A DNA stretch of 64,000 bases from Albibacterium profundi (GTDB lineage: Bacteria; Bacteroidota; Bacteroidia; Sphingobacteriales; Sphingobacteriaceae): assembly GCF_042159835.1 (NCBI RefSeq), contig NZ_JBBVGT010000002.1, positions 1,488,001 to 1,552,000 of the forward strand. The letters run 5' to 3'. Under the pieces are notes generated by a model. That model was not told the DNA's origin and did no database searches. It worked only from the letters and a program-made list of their open reading frames with translations. Positions 17,257 through 27,176 of this stretch are shown in pieces. A program made the position numbers and the translations under genes. Position 1 is the first letter of the stretch; each line of letters opens with the position of its first letter.

Positions 17257-18813
17257 ATGCTTGTGAAAACACATGCTAGTTCCGTCTATGGAATCGAGTC
17301 TACGACGGTGACGGTTGAAGTTAAGGTAACTGCGGGCACGAAATATTATATTGTCGGTTTGCCTGATAATGCGATCAAAGAAAGTCTTCAACGCATAGAG
17401 AGTGCCATTCAATCTGCAAACTATCGGATGCCACGACAGAAGATCGTAGTGAACCTGGCACCGGCAGATATCCGGAAGGAGGGTTCGGCTTACGATCTGG
17501 CGATAGCGTTGGGTATCCTAGGCGCGTCCGGACAGATCCAGATAGAAAAGTTATCGAAATTTATCATTCTGGGCGAGCTTTCGTTGGATGGCGGTGTACA
17601 GCAGATTAAGGGTGCTTTGCCTATAGCCGTACAGGCGAGAAATGAAGTCTATGAAGGGCTAATACTCCCGAAAGGAAATGCAAGAGAAGCTGCCATCGTC
17701 GACGGAATAAAGGTCTATGGAGTTGAAAATATAAGTGAAGTTATTGCTTTTATTGATGGAAGGGAGGAGCTTGAGCCGACCTTGGTAGATACACGCGCAG
17801 AATTTCATAATAACATCAATAACTATGAATTCGATTTCGCAGATGTAAGCGGACAGTTGAATATCAAACGGGCTTTAGAAATAGCGGCGGCCGGTGGTCA
17901 TAATGTTATTTTGATTGGGCCCCCTGGTTCTGGTAAGACCATGTTGGCAAAGAGGTTGCCAACAATCTTACCACCTCTTAATCTACGGGAATCATTGGAG
18001 ACTACTAAGATTCATTCAGTAGGAGGATATCTGGCAGCGTCAGATTCGCTGATGACGATTCGTCCTTTTCGCGATCCGCATCATAGCATCAGCGATGCCG
18101 CGTTGGTTGGCGGAGGTGCAAATCCTCAGCCCGGAGAGATCTCATTAGCTCATAATGGAGTTTTGTTCTTAGATGAACTGCCAGAATTTAAGCGATCGGT
18201 ACTTGAGGTAATGCGACAACCGCTGGAGGAACGTAAGATTACGATTTCTCGTGCTAAGCTAACGGTCGATTATCCCGCTAGCTTTATGTTGGTCGCGGCC
18301 ATGAATCCTTGCCCTTGTGGTTATTATAACCATCCCGACAAAGACTGCATCTGCCCACCTGGTGTAGTTCAAAAGTATTTAAGTAGGGTTTCCGGACCCT
18401 TGTTAGATCGTATCGACCTTCATATTGAGGTGACTCCTGTTAACTATGATGAACTGAGCAATGGTGTGCAAGGGGAAAAGAGTGAGAGGATCAGAAAGCG
18501 GGTGATTAAAGCACGACAAATTCAAGCAGAACGTTTTTCGAGGAAGAAGCAAAATGTGGACACGGAGGATATTCACAGTAATGCGCAGATGAGAGTGAAG
18601 ATGGTGAGAGAAGTGTGTGAAATATCGGAGGAGGGGAAGAAGCTATTACAAACTGCGATGGAGCGACTAAGCCTTTCTGCACGTGCATACGACAGGATTT
18701 TGAAGGTTGCGCGGACGATTGCAGATTTGGATGCGAGCAAGGACATTCGCACCGAACATTTAGCGGAAGCGATCCAATATCGTTCACTTGATAGAGAAAA
18801 TTGGTCAGGATAG
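17257..18813 (+). CDS. comM: YifB/ComM-family Mg-chelatase-like AAA+ ATPase
   Basis: 518 residues: N-terminal Lon-protease-like domain (about 1-170), AAA+ Mg-chelatase-like domain with Walker A GPPGSGKTMLAKRLP and Walker B LFLDELPEF, a zinc-type insertion with CPCGYYNHPDKDCICPP, and a C-terminal helical domain. ComM homologues are hexameric helicases that promote branch migration during natural transformation. It directly follows ffh, so it may share the ffh promoter. The start is ATG 17257. Confidence 0.92.
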   Translation: MLVKTHASSVYGIESTTVTVEVKVTAGTKYYIVGLPDNAIKESLQRIESAIQSANYRMPRQKIVVNLAPADIRKEGSAYDLAIALGILGASGQIQIEKLSKFIILGELSLDGGVQQIKGALPIAVQARNEVYEGLILPKGNAREAAIVDGIKVYGVENISEVIAFIDGREELEPTLVDTRAEFHNNINNYEFDFADVSGQLNIKRALEIAAAGGHNVILIGPPGSGKTMLAKRLPTILPPLNLRESLETTKIHSVGGYLAASDSLMTIRPFRDPHHSISDAALVGGGANPQPGEISLAHNGVLFLDELPEFKRSVLEVMRQPLEERKITISRAKLTVDYPASFMLVAAMNPCPCGYYNHPDKDCICPPGVVQKYLSRVSGPLLDRIDLHIEVTPVNYDELSNGVQGEKSERIRKRVIKARQIQAERFSRKKQNVDTEDIHSNAQMRVKMVREVCEISEEGKKLLQTAMERLSLSARAYDRILKVARTIADLDASKDIRTEHLAEAIQYRSLDRENWSG

Positions 18814-18902
18814 TAATAAAATAACTATATATTTGTATAATTGCTCAGTTATACTCGTTATGACTGTTTAATTTATAAATTATTTAAGTAAAATTAGAAA
18901 AA

Positions 18903-19895
18903 ATGAAAATTGCCGTTGTTGGAGCCACTGGACTAGTAGGCTCCATGATTTTAAGGGTCTTGGAAGAGAGGAACTTTCCTCTCAATGAGTTGATTCCCGT
19001 TGCTTCAGAAAGAAGTAAGGGTAAGGAAATCACTTTCAACGGTTCGAAATATAAGGTGGTTACACCCGATGAGGCAATTGCATTAAAGCCTGATATTGCA
19101 CTCTTTTCTGCTGGTGGTGCAACCTCGACGGAATATGCGCCGAAATTTGCAGAGGCTGGTACGGTTGTGGTCGATAACTCATCGGCATGGCGTATGGATC
19201 CGGACAAGAAGTTAGTCGTGCCGGAGGTCAACGCTTCTGTTCTAAGTTCGGACGATAAAATTATCGCTAACCCAAATTGTTCGACCATACAGATGGTTGT
19301 TGTGTTAAAGCCACTCCATGAAAAGTATAAAATAAAAAGGGTTGTCGTGTCGACCTATCAGTCGGTTACCGGAACGGGTGTTAAAGCTGTAGATCAGCTT
19401 AATAACGAGCGTGCCGGTATTGAGGGTGAAAAAGCATATCCGTATAAAATAGATTTAAATGTGATTCCTCAAATTGATGTGTTCATGGATAATGGATATA
19501 CCAAAGAGGAGATGAAAATGATTCAGGAAACAAATAAAATCATGGGTGACGACTCTATTAAAGTTACCGCTACGACCGTTCGTATACCGGTGATGGGCGG
19601 GCATTCGGAATCCTTGAATATTGAATTCGAAAACGATTTTGATTTGGCTGAATTACGCGGTATTTTGGCTAAGCAAGATGGTGTGACCGTGGTAGATGAT
19701 CCAGCTAATTTAAAATACCCGATGCCTTTAGATGCTCATGATAAAGATGAGATCCTCGTGGGAAGGATCCGTCGCGACGAGACGCAAGATAACACGTTGA
19801 ACTTGTGGGTTGTTGCCGATAATTTACGTAAAGGCGCGGCGACCAACGCTGTTCAGATCGCAGAATACCTGCTCAAAGAGAAAATAGTATCCTAA
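18903..19895 (+). CDS. asd: Aspartate-semialdehyde dehydrogenase
   Basis: Reduces aspartyl phosphate to aspartate semialdehyde with NADPH, the branch point to lysine/diaminopimelate, threonine and methionine. 330 residues: NADP-binding VGATGLVGSM at the N-terminus, catalytic Cys126 in NPNCSTIQMV, and the active-site His in MGGHSES. The length is normal. No other amino-acid gene adjoins it. It is followed by an exceptionally long hairpin that separates it from the convergent metalloprotease gene. Confidence 0.96.
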   Translation: MKIAVVGATGLVGSMILRVLEERNFPLNELIPVASERSKGKEITFNGSKYKVVTPDEAIALKPDIALFSAGGATSTEYAPKFAEAGTVVVDNSSAWRMDPDKKLVVPEVNASVLSSDDKIIANPNCSTIQMVVVLKPLHEKYKIKRVVVSTYQSVTGTGVKAVDQLNNERAGIEGEKAYPYKIDLNVIPQIDVFMDNGYTKEEMKMIQETNKIMGDDSIKVTATTVRIPVMGGHSESLNIEFENDFDLAELRGILAKQDGVTVVDDPANLKYPMPLDAHDKDEILVGRIRRDETQDNTLNLWVVADNLRKGAATNAVQIAEYLLKEKIVS

Positions 19896-19920
19896 TAGGA
19901 TGAGCACTTGCTCTAAATTA

Positions 19921-19980
19921 ATATAAGCTAAATAATAAAGGCGCTCCCATTTGGAAGCGCCTTTATTATTTAGCTTATAT
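19921..19980. terminator. Bidirectional terminator with a 25-bp perfect stem
   Basis: Positions 19921-19945 and 19956-19980 are perfectly complementary over 25 bp around a 10-base loop. The core is AAAGGCGCT/AGCGCCTTT, and the A/T-rich flanks provide a T run on both strands. It lies between the convergent genes asd and the metalloprotease and should stop both. Confidence 0.9.
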
Positions 19981-19998
19981 TGTGTTGTGATCGTATGA

Positions 19999-22503
19999 TT
20001 AACCTTCAGGGTTTAGTGCTGCAGAAATTCTTTTCTCCAAATCTCTGAAGTGATAACCGGTAACATTTCTACCAGAAGCAGCCGATCCTACCTTGCGCTG
20101 TAACTCTGCGAGATGACCTCGAGCGATACTCGTAATATCAGATTCAGTGGGATCAATGTTTATCCGGCCATAGCTTCCTGTTCTTTCTTTTGGAGGCGAT
20201 AGCAGTTCGATCAGACTGGATACATAGGCCTTTTGCAGATTCCTTTTATAAATGTCGGAGCTTCTTAAATTGCTCCAGATACCCTGCTCTAATCCATTAA
20301 ACAAGTCTTCTACACCGAATGCGTTTGCGTCCTGAATTTCAGCTTTAATCAGCTTGTCTAGCGTTCCGGCAGAAAGAAGACGCGTTACTACACGCTGCTG
20401 CACAGCTCCGATGCGGTCCACTGGATCTTGACCAATACGATTGTAGATAGAATAATCTATCAACCATTCAGGTGTTGTGAAGATGTTCGCGTTCAGGAAG
20501 TCGATCGCTCTCTGTTGTTTCTCGGCCGGAACCAACTCATATACCGGTCCCTCTTGTTCTACCGTCTTCGGTGTTTCGTAAATACCGGCGATGTTTTTAG
20601 TAACATGGCCTGCGTAGCGATTAAATTGCGTTACTACTTCACCATAAAGCTCTTCCAGGTTATCATATCCTTTGTTAGCCGTTGATGTCCACTCCATCAG
20701 ATTAGGGACAATCCGCTGTAGATTTTTGATGCCGTACTCACTGGCCAACATGGAGTCGTCGCCCAAGTCTTCACTCTGCGAACGAGGGTCATCTGGATTA
20801 GATTCAGTTCCAAACCAGTATTTCGGATCTCCGGCTTTCGCTAGGATCCATTGGTTCAATGTGGGGGTTTCAGCATCTCTGCTCTTAGCCTCTGGAATGA
20901 GTTTATAGCCCCATTCAATCGCCCATTTATCGTAATAATTGATCTTAGGATACAAGTCGGATCCGCTGATTCCGTCGCCTGGTTGAGCGATGTAGTTAAA
21001 ACGTGCATAATCCATAATCGACGGTGCTACGCCATGTTCTTTCACGAACTGAGCACTCCGAAGGCTGTCGACCGGATAAGCGGCGCTGGAACCAAAGTTG
21101 TGACGCAGACCCAATGTGTGACCCACTTCATGAGATGATACAAAGCGCACCAAATCGCCCATTAAGTCATCATCAAATTCCATTTTTCTTGCCCGTGGAT
21201 CGTTAGGAGAAGCTTGAATAAAATACCAATTTCTAAGCAGCGTCATGACACTATGGTACCAATTGATATGGCTCTCCAAGATTTCGCCGGAGCGAGGGTC
21301 GTTTACATGCGGGCCACTTGCATTCGGAATAGAGGATGGTTTATAAACGATCGCTGAATAGCGAGCGTCTTCTAGCGACCATTCAGGATCTTCTTCTTTC
21401 GTAGGTGCCCGTTTTCCTACAATCGCGTTTTTAAAGCCAGCTTGTTCGAAAGCTGCTTGCCAGTCGTTTACCCCGGCAATTAAATGATCAACCCATTTCT
21501 CTGGGGTGGCGGGATCTATATAGAATACAATTTGTTTTTTGGGCTCTACCAGCTCTCCGCGCTTGTATTTTTCGATATCTTCTTCTTTAGGCTCTAGTCT
21601 CCATCTGGTAATCAATGATTTATGCTCGACGCCTTGCGGGTTCAAGTCAAAGTCGGTATACCGAACGGTGAAGTAGCCAACACGAGAGTCAAAATACCTT
21701 CCTTGCATAGGAACCTTCGGAAGAAGGACCATAGACGTGTTGAGTTCTAGCGTAGCTGTACCGCTTGACATGGCAGCAGCGGCAGCACCAGATACGCCAG
21801 GAGGCGCTGTGCGACCGTAGGTTTTAACAGTTTTAATTTCTGTGTTGGTTGGGAATGTTTTGACAGTGTCGATATAAGACATGTCTTTTTTGATAGATCC
21901 TAAACGTAGAACCTGCTTGTAGCGTGGACTGAAAAAGAAAATATCGTTGTCATCGTTAATGAATGAGGTCATGTCGACAATGACGCTTTCTTTGTCAGGG
22001 CCAAATGCCACAACGTCAAAAGCCGCCGCTATCGGCTGAATATTTGACTTCATCACTGTTGTATACATTGCTTGTGTGCTGTCTTTCGAGCGCTCTGAGA
22101 ACGATATACGTTTCATAAACACCTTGTTATTCGGTCCTTTTTCGTAGCGGATTACATTTTCATTAATTTGGTCGCCGGCATATCCAGAGAAGCCACTTCT
22201 TAGGTCGACACCGCTGCGTGATATCCGGTTAACAACGATGATATCACGGCCCATAATACTATCGGGAATTTCAAAGAAATATTTCTCATCTTGGTTGTAA
22301 ATTGTGAAAAGTCCTTTTTGTCCCTTTTCAGCATCTTTAATGAATTTTTCAAACGATTTCGGTTCTTTCTTATCGTCTTTTTTCTTGGTGGAGTCTGACT
22401 CCGCGGTTGTGGGTTTTTCTTTTGGTTTTTGGGCAAACACGAATGGCGAACTTGAAAGCATGACAAATGCCAAGGCCGCCGCATACAGTATGGTTTTTTT
22501 CAT
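19999..22503 (-). CDS. Secreted zinc-dependent metalloprotease (DUF5117/DUF5118 type)
   Basis: An 834-residue exported protein with a signal peptide (about 1-24, ending VFAQ) and a low-complexity Lys/Asp/Glu linker (about 25-52). The zinc site is HEVGHTLGLRHN, the extended HExxHxxGxxH metzincin motif, in the middle of the protein. The arrangement (DUF5118 N-terminal, DUF5117, then catalytic and C-terminal DUF4953-like parts) matches a large Bacteroidota family whose substrates are unknown. It acts in the periplasm or at the cell surface. It is monocistronic. Confidence 0.9.
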   Translation of the reverse strand: MKKTILYAAALAFVMLSSSPFVFAQKPKEKPTTAESDSTKKKDDKKEPKSFEKFIKDAEKGQKGLFTIYNQDEKYFFEIPDSIMGRDIIVVNRISRSGVDLRSGFSGYAGDQINENVIRYEKGPNNKVFMKRISFSERSKDSTQAMYTTVMKSNIQPIAAAFDVVAFGPDKESVIVDMTSFINDDNDIFFFSPRYKQVLRLGSIKKDMSYIDTVKTFPTNTEIKTVKTYGRTAPPGVSGAAAAAMSSGTATLELNTSMVLLPKVPMQGRYFDSRVGYFTVRYTDFDLNPQGVEHKSLITRWRLEPKEEDIEKYKRGELVEPKKQIVFYIDPATPEKWVDHLIAGVNDWQAAFEQAGFKNAIVGKRAPTKEEDPEWSLEDARYSAIVYKPSSIPNASGPHVNDPRSGEILESHINWYHSVMTLLRNWYFIQASPNDPRARKMEFDDDLMGDLVRFVSSHEVGHTLGLRHNFGSSAAYPVDSLRSAQFVKEHGVAPSIMDYARFNYIAQPGDGISGSDLYPKINYYDKWAIEWGYKLIPEAKSRDAETPTLNQWILAKAGDPKYWFGTESNPDDPRSQSEDLGDDSMLASEYGIKNLQRIVPNLMEWTSTANKGYDNLEELYGEVVTQFNRYAGHVTKNIAGIYETPKTVEQEGPVYELVPAEKQQRAIDFLNANIFTTPEWLIDYSIYNRIGQDPVDRIGAVQQRVVTRLLSAGTLDKLIKAEIQDANAFGVEDLFNGLEQGIWSNLRSSDIYKRNLQKAYVSSLIELLSPPKERTGSYGRINIDPTESDITSIARGHLAELQRKVGSAASGRNVTGYHFRDLEKRISAALNPEG

Positions 22504-22632
22504 TTGAATATAATTTGTAATAGTTCTACATAAATAGGAATTTTTATTGGATAAAAGAACCTTTTCATACGTAAAAAAACAGCTATACAGAAGAATGTGT
22601 AAAGTTAATCCGTCTGAATTAAAAAAATGGCT

Positions 22633-22640
22633 TACCTTTG
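22633..22640 (+). promoter_or_regulatory. -7 promoter element (TACCTTTG) of pyrH-frr
   Basis: A full match to TAnnTTTG, 43 bp before the pyrH ATG. It predicts a leader of about 35-40 nt. Confidence 0.55.
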
Positions 22641-22683
22641 ATGTCTGAATAGCAATATTTCTTCAACATTCAGAACTCTAATA

Positions 22684-23388
22684 ATGAAATACAAACGCAT
22701 TTTACTAAAGCTTAGCGGAGAAGCCCTTATGGGTGAGAAAAATTATGGGATTGATATCGATCGAGTTGCTCAGTATGCAAAAGACATAAGAAAGGTACAT
22801 GATGAAGGAGTAGAAATAGCGATCGTTATCGGTGGTGGAAATATCTATCGTGGATTAAGCGCTGAGAAATCAGGTATGGATAGGGTCCAAGCTGACTATA
22901 TGGGAATGTTGGCTACGGTTATAAACTCGATGGCATTACAAGATGCATTGGAGAAGGTTGATATCAAAACTCGCTTGCTTACAGCAATAAAAATGGAACA
23001 AATCTGTGAACCTTTTATTCGCAGACGGGCCGTGCGCCATCTTGAAAAAGGGAGAGTGGTGATTTTTGGTGCAGGTACAGGCAATCCTTATTTCACAACA
23101 GATACTGCTGCATCTCTTCGTGCTATTGAGATCAATGCTGATGTTGTACTGAAAGGTACGCGTGTAGACGGAATTTATACCGCTGATCCTTTAAAAGATC
23201 CGACAGCTACCCGCTTTGACGAGTTAAGCTTCCAAGATGTATATGATCGTGGCTTGAATGTTATGGATATGACTGCGTTTACACTTTGCCAAGAAAATAA
23301 GTTGCCGATCATCGTCTTTGACATGAATAAAGAGGGCAATCTGATGAAATTGACAAAAGGAGAAGATATAGGAACCTTGGTTCGATAA
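22684..23388 (+). CDS. pyrH: UMP kinase
   Basis: Phosphorylates UMP to UDP in pyrimidine nucleotide synthesis. 234 residues of the amino-acid-kinase fold: KLSGEALMG at the N-terminus, GGGNIYRG, GTGNPYFTTDTAA, and VLKGTRVDGIYTADP. The normal family length. frr follows 45 bp later in the same orientation, the conserved pyrH-frr order. Confidence 0.97.
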   Translation: MKYKRILLKLSGEALMGEKNYGIDIDRVAQYAKDIRKVHDEGVEIAIVIGGGNIYRGLSAEKSGMDRVQADYMGMLATVINSMALQDALEKVDIKTRLLTAIKMEQICEPFIRRRAVRHLEKGRVVIFGAGTGNPYFTTDTAASLRAIEINADVVLKGTRVDGIYTADPLKDPTATRFDELSFQDVYDRGLNVMDMTAFTLCQENKLPIIVFDMNKEGNLMKLTKGEDIGTLVR

Positions 23389-23433
23389 TTTAGATACAGA
23401 AAAAATTGTATTTTTGATTTAAATAAAATATCC

Positions 23434-23997
23434 ATGAACGACCTTATAAAATTACAACTTGACGATACTGCTGAAAATATGGAAAAGGCTGTATCATTTA
23501 CAGAGAATGAACTGACAAAGATACGTGCTGGTAAAGCAATGCCTTCGATGTTGGATGGGATATCTGTTGAGTACTATGGGGCATCGACTCCGTTGGCACA
23601 GGTGTCGACCATTTCCACTCCTGACGCAAGGACATTGGTTGTGCAACCTTGGGAGAAAGCTATATTAAAAGATATCGAAAAGGCGATTATAGATTCAAAT
23701 ATTGGATTAAATCCGCAAAACGATGGAAACGTGATCCGTCTTCTCATACCACCATTAACCGAGGAAAGAAGAAGAGACTTGGTGAAAAAAGTAAAGGATG
23801 AAGCAGAGAAAGGTCGCGTTGCGGTCCGAAACCTTCGGAAAGATGCTAATGAGCAGATTCGGAAATTAAAAAATGACGGACTGTCTGAGGATGAAATGAA
23901 AGATGGAGAAGGTGAGATTCAAAAGCTCACTGATTCCTTTATTCAGAAAGTAGATAAACTTGCGGAATTAAAAGAGCAAGATATTATGACGGTTTAA
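23434..23997 (+). CDS. frr: Ribosome recycling factor
   Basis: Releases ribosomes from mRNA after termination, together with EF-G. 187 residues with the signatures ELTKIRAGKAMPSML, WEKAILKDIEKAI, GLNPQNDGNVIRL and PPLTEERRRDLVKK. Co-transcribed with pyrH and followed by a strong terminator. Confidence 0.97.
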   Translation: MNDLIKLQLDDTAENMEKAVSFTENELTKIRAGKAMPSMLDGISVEYYGASTPLAQVSTISTPDARTLVVQPWEKAILKDIEKAIIDSNIGLNPQNDGNVIRLLIPPLTEERRRDLVKKVKDEAEKGRVAVRNLRKDANEQIRKLKNDGLSEDEMKDGEGEIQKLTDSFIQKVDKLAELKEQDIMTV

Positions 23998-24020
23998 GCC
24001 GAATGTTATACAAGATTAAA

Positions 24021-24054
24021 AAAAAGATGTAGGGCTAATTCTACATCTTTTTTT
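24021..24054 (+). terminator. Intrinsic terminator of pyrH-frr
   Basis: AAAAAGATGTAG and CTACATCTTTTT form a 12-bp stem around an 8-base loop, followed by further T residues. Confidence 0.92.
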
Positions 24055-24107
24055 ATGTTTAATCCTCAGTGCGGGATAACGATGAGCGCTGTACTATCTT
24101 AGACAGT

Positions 24108-26180
24108 TTATCGAATTGTGCTACCGGGACTAAGCTTGCTTGTCGGAGCCACAAACGAAAGTTTGCCCTGTTCGTCCTCAGCCATGAGGATCATGCCTTG
24201 TGATTCGATACCTTTTATTTTACGAGCTTCGAGGTTGAGAAGAACCGACACTTGTTGCCCAATAATATCTTCTGGTTTGAAGAACTCGGCGATCCCTGAA
24301 ACGATTGTCCTCCGGTCTAAGCCCGTGTCTACAGTTAATTTTAATAGCTTTTTGGTTTTGGCAACTTTTTCTGCAGCAACAATTTCACCGCTTCGAATAT
24401 CCATTGCCGTGAAGCTATCAAATGTAATAGCCGGTTTTTCAGGTATCGATTTGCTTTCGCTTTGCTGGTTTTCAATCTTTGCCTGCGCTAATTTATTTAA
24501 TTGAAACTCTACTTGTTCGTCTGTTATTTTTTCAAACAGAAGTTGCGTCTCAGCTAATTGGTGGCCGATCGGTAATAGATCAACCTTTCCGCCTTTGTTC
24601 CATTCTTGTTGTTCTTGATTCAACATAGAAAATAGCTTTCTCGCAGTGAACGGCAAGAATGGTAGAGCGAAAATAGCGAGGTTTGAAGCGATTTGCAGGC
24701 CGATATTAAGTACGGTTTTTACACGTTCTTCGTCGGTTTTGATAAGCTTCCATGGCTCCTCGTCCGCTAAGTATTTATTTCCAAGGCGTGCCGCATTCAT
24801 GAAGTGAGATAGAGCTTCGCGAAACCGGTAGGCATTGATTGCCTTCTCTATTTTTGCCGGATAGCTCGACAATTCATCCAGTACCCTTTTGTCGTTTTCG
24901 GTAAATGCGGAACCTTCCAACAGCTTGCCGTCGAAATATTTATGAGAAAGTACCATGACGCGATTCACAAAGTTTCCAAAGATTGCAACGAGTTCATTGT
25001 TCACGCGTGCCTGGAAATCTTTCCAAGTAAACTCACTATCAGATGTTTCGGGCAAAATGGAGGTTAATACATAACGCAGTTCATCTTCTTTGCTCGGGAA
25101 CTCCTCGAGGTACTCATGAAGCCATACAGCATGGTTTCTTGACGTAGAGAGCTTGTCGCCTTCCAAATTTAAGAACTCATTGGCCGGGATATTTTCCGGT
25201 AAGATGTAGCCACCATGCGCCTTTAAGATCGCGGGGAAAATAATACAATGGAAAACGATGTTATCCTTCCCGATAAAATGAATCAGGTGTGAATTATTTT
25301 CAGGCTTATCTTGTACTTTCCAATATCTCTCCCAATCCTTCCCTTGATCTAAAGCCCACTGCTTGCTAGCTGAAATATAGCCGATGGGGGCATCGAGCCA
25401 GACATAGAGCTTTTTCCCTTTCGCTTCATCTAACGGAACGTCTACACCCCAATCCAGATCTCTCGTCATGGAACGAGCTTGAAGTCCAGAGTTTAACCAA
25501 GAGCTGCACTGACCGTAAACATTCGATTTTAGGATGTCTTTCTTCCCCTTTAGCAACCACTCCTCAAGGAATGACTGATATTTATCAAGCGGTAAATACC
25601 AATGCTTTGTCTCTTTAAGGATCGGCTTTTCACCGCTTAATGTTGAAACCGGATTGATAAGGTCGGTCGGATTAAGAGACGTGCCGCATTTTTCACATTG
25701 ATCTCCATAGGCACCGTCATGATGACAATTGGGACAGGTACCGATAATATAGCGGTCGGCTAAAAATTGATTGTATTTTTCATCATAAAATTGTTCAGAT
25801 TCTTTTTCAATGAACTCACCTTTATGATATAGATTTAAGAAAAACTCTTGAGACAGTTCATGGTGTATCGGCGCGGAGGTCCGGTGATAGATATCAAAAC
25901 CGATACCCAGCCTTTTGAAGCTCTCCATAATTTGAGCGTGGTACTGATCAACAATTTCCTGAGGAGTCTTACCTTCTTTTTTTGCTTTGATGGTAATCGC
26001 TGCACCGTGCTCATCGGATCCGCAAACATGCAAAACATCGTGATTATTTAATCGTTGGAAGCGGGCAAAAATATCAGCAGGAATATAAGCACCGGCCAAA
26101 TGGCCGATGTGAAGTGGTCCATTGGCATACGGTAATGCCGAAGTTATCGTGAATCTTTTAGTTTCTTGTGCGTTATGCAT
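24108..26180 (-). CDS. metG: Methionine--tRNA ligase with C-terminal tRNA-binding domain
   Basis: Charges initiator and elongator tRNA-Met. 690 residues: HIGH motif in PLHIGHLAGAY, a zinc knuckle CPNCHHDGAYGDQCEKCG, the KMSKS-type loop as KLSTS, an anticodon-binding domain, and a C-terminal EMAP/Trbp111-type domain (about 585-690, beginning MDIRSGEIVAAEKV) that promotes dimerisation and tRNA binding. Full length, ATG at 26180. A -7 box lies about 60 bp upstream. Confidence 0.96.
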   Translation of the reverse strand: MHNAQETKRFTITSALPYANGPLHIGHLAGAYIPADIFARFQRLNNHDVLHVCGSDEHGAAITIKAKKEGKTPQEIVDQYHAQIMESFKRLGIGFDIYHRTSAPIHHELSQEFFLNLYHKGEFIEKESEQFYDEKYNQFLADRYIIGTCPNCHHDGAYGDQCEKCGTSLNPTDLINPVSTLSGEKPILKETKHWYLPLDKYQSFLEEWLLKGKKDILKSNVYGQCSSWLNSGLQARSMTRDLDWGVDVPLDEAKGKKLYVWLDAPIGYISASKQWALDQGKDWERYWKVQDKPENNSHLIHFIGKDNIVFHCIIFPAILKAHGGYILPENIPANEFLNLEGDKLSTSRNHAVWLHEYLEEFPSKEDELRYVLTSILPETSDSEFTWKDFQARVNNELVAIFGNFVNRVMVLSHKYFDGKLLEGSAFTENDKRVLDELSSYPAKIEKAINAYRFREALSHFMNAARLGNKYLADEEPWKLIKTDEERVKTVLNIGLQIASNLAIFALPFLPFTARKLFSMLNQEQQEWNKGGKVDLLPIGHQLAETQLLFEKITDEQVEFQLNKLAQAKIENQQSESKSIPEKPAITFDSFTAMDIRSGEIVAAEKVAKTKKLLKLTVDTGLDRRTIVSGIAEFFKPEDIIGQQVSVLLNLEARKIKGIESQGMILMAEDEQGKLSFVAPTSKLSPGSTIR

Positions 26181-26238
26181 TTTTTCGATATATTTTCAAA
26201 TATGCAAAAGAAAGAGGCTGCAATATTTGCTATTTGTA

Positions 26239-26246
26239 CAAAGATA
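26239..26246 (-). promoter_or_regulatory. -7 promoter element (TATCTTTG), probably of metG
   Basis: A full TAnnTTTG match on the minus strand, 58 bp before the metG ATG. It lies in the divergent gap with the LD-carboxypeptidase gene. Confidence 0.45.
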
Positions 26247-26278
26247 ATTCAATTTGCGGTTTCTAAAACCATTATCGT

Positions 26279-27175
26279 ATGAAAGTACCACCTTATTTAA
26301 AAAAAGGAGATAAGATTGCCATCGTAGCACCTGCGGGAAGAATTAATATGGACTTGACCGAGGTTGTTAAATTATTTGAATCATGGGGTTTGAAAGTTGT
26401 AATCGGAGAATCGGTTACCTCATCCTTTCATCAGTTTGCAGGTGACGACCAATTGAGGGCGAAAGACTTTCAAGCGATGCTCGATGATGATACTGTGAAG
26501 GCTATCATTGCAGCTCGGGGTGGCTATGGAACAGTTCGCATAATTGATGAGTTGGATTTCTCTAATTTCAAGGCTCATCCAAAATGGGTTGTGGGCTACA
26601 GCGACATAACGGTACTGCATTGCCATATACAGACCCTATTCGGCGTGCCGACCATACATGGCCCTATGCCCTTAAATTTTCCGGATGCGACTGATTCCTC
26701 TTTGCAAAGTCTGCATGGTGCTCTGTTTGGCAATGAGGTCCATTATGAATATACCAGTACGTCAGCCCTTGTTCCCGGGACGGCTGAAGGGATTTTGACG
26801 GGTGGCAACTTAGCGCTATTAGCAAATATCGTCGGGTCCGTGTCTGAATCAGACTATACTGATAAGGTTTTATTTATTGAAGACGTCTCCGAGTATTATT
26901 ATTCGGTCGACCGGATGATGCGTTTATTGAAACGTGCGGGGAGGCTGAAAAATATTCGAGGCCTGATTGTCGGTGGTTTTACCGACTTGAAAGACAGTGA
27001 CCCCTCTTTTGGGTTTAGCGCATTAGAAATTATTCTAGATGTCATTAAAGAGTATGACTATCCGGTAGCTACCGATTTTCCTGCCGGACATATTGATAAT
27101 AATCAGTCGTTAGTTTTTGGTAAAAAAGTATCTTTGAGTGTACAAGGAAAGCGAGTTCACTTAAAATATATATAA
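26279..27175 (+). CDS. LD-carboxypeptidase (S66 family)
   Basis: Trims the terminal D-alanine from tetrapeptides during cytosolic murein recycling. 298 residues with the S66 signatures: AIVAPAGRI near the N-terminus, ARGGYGTVRI, the nucleophile Ser in GYSDITVLH, and FIEDVSEYYYSVDRMM with the catalytic Glu. No signal peptide, as expected for LdcA. The DoxX gene starts 1 bp after its stop, so they share a transcript. Confidence 0.92.
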   Translation: MKVPPYLKKGDKIAIVAPAGRINMDLTEVVKLFESWGLKVVIGESVTSSFHQFAGDDQLRAKDFQAMLDDDTVKAIIAARGGYGTVRIIDELDFSNFKAHPKWVVGYSDITVLHCHIQTLFGVPTIHGPMPLNFPDATDSSLQSLHGALFGNEVHYEYTSTSALVPGTAEGILTGGNLALLANIVGSVSESDYTDKVLFIEDVSEYYYSVDRMMRLLKRAGRLKNIRGLIVGGFTDLKDSDPSFGFSALEIILDVIKEYDYPVATDFPAGHIDNNQSLVFGKKVSLSVQGKRVHLKYI

Positions 27176-27176
27176 T

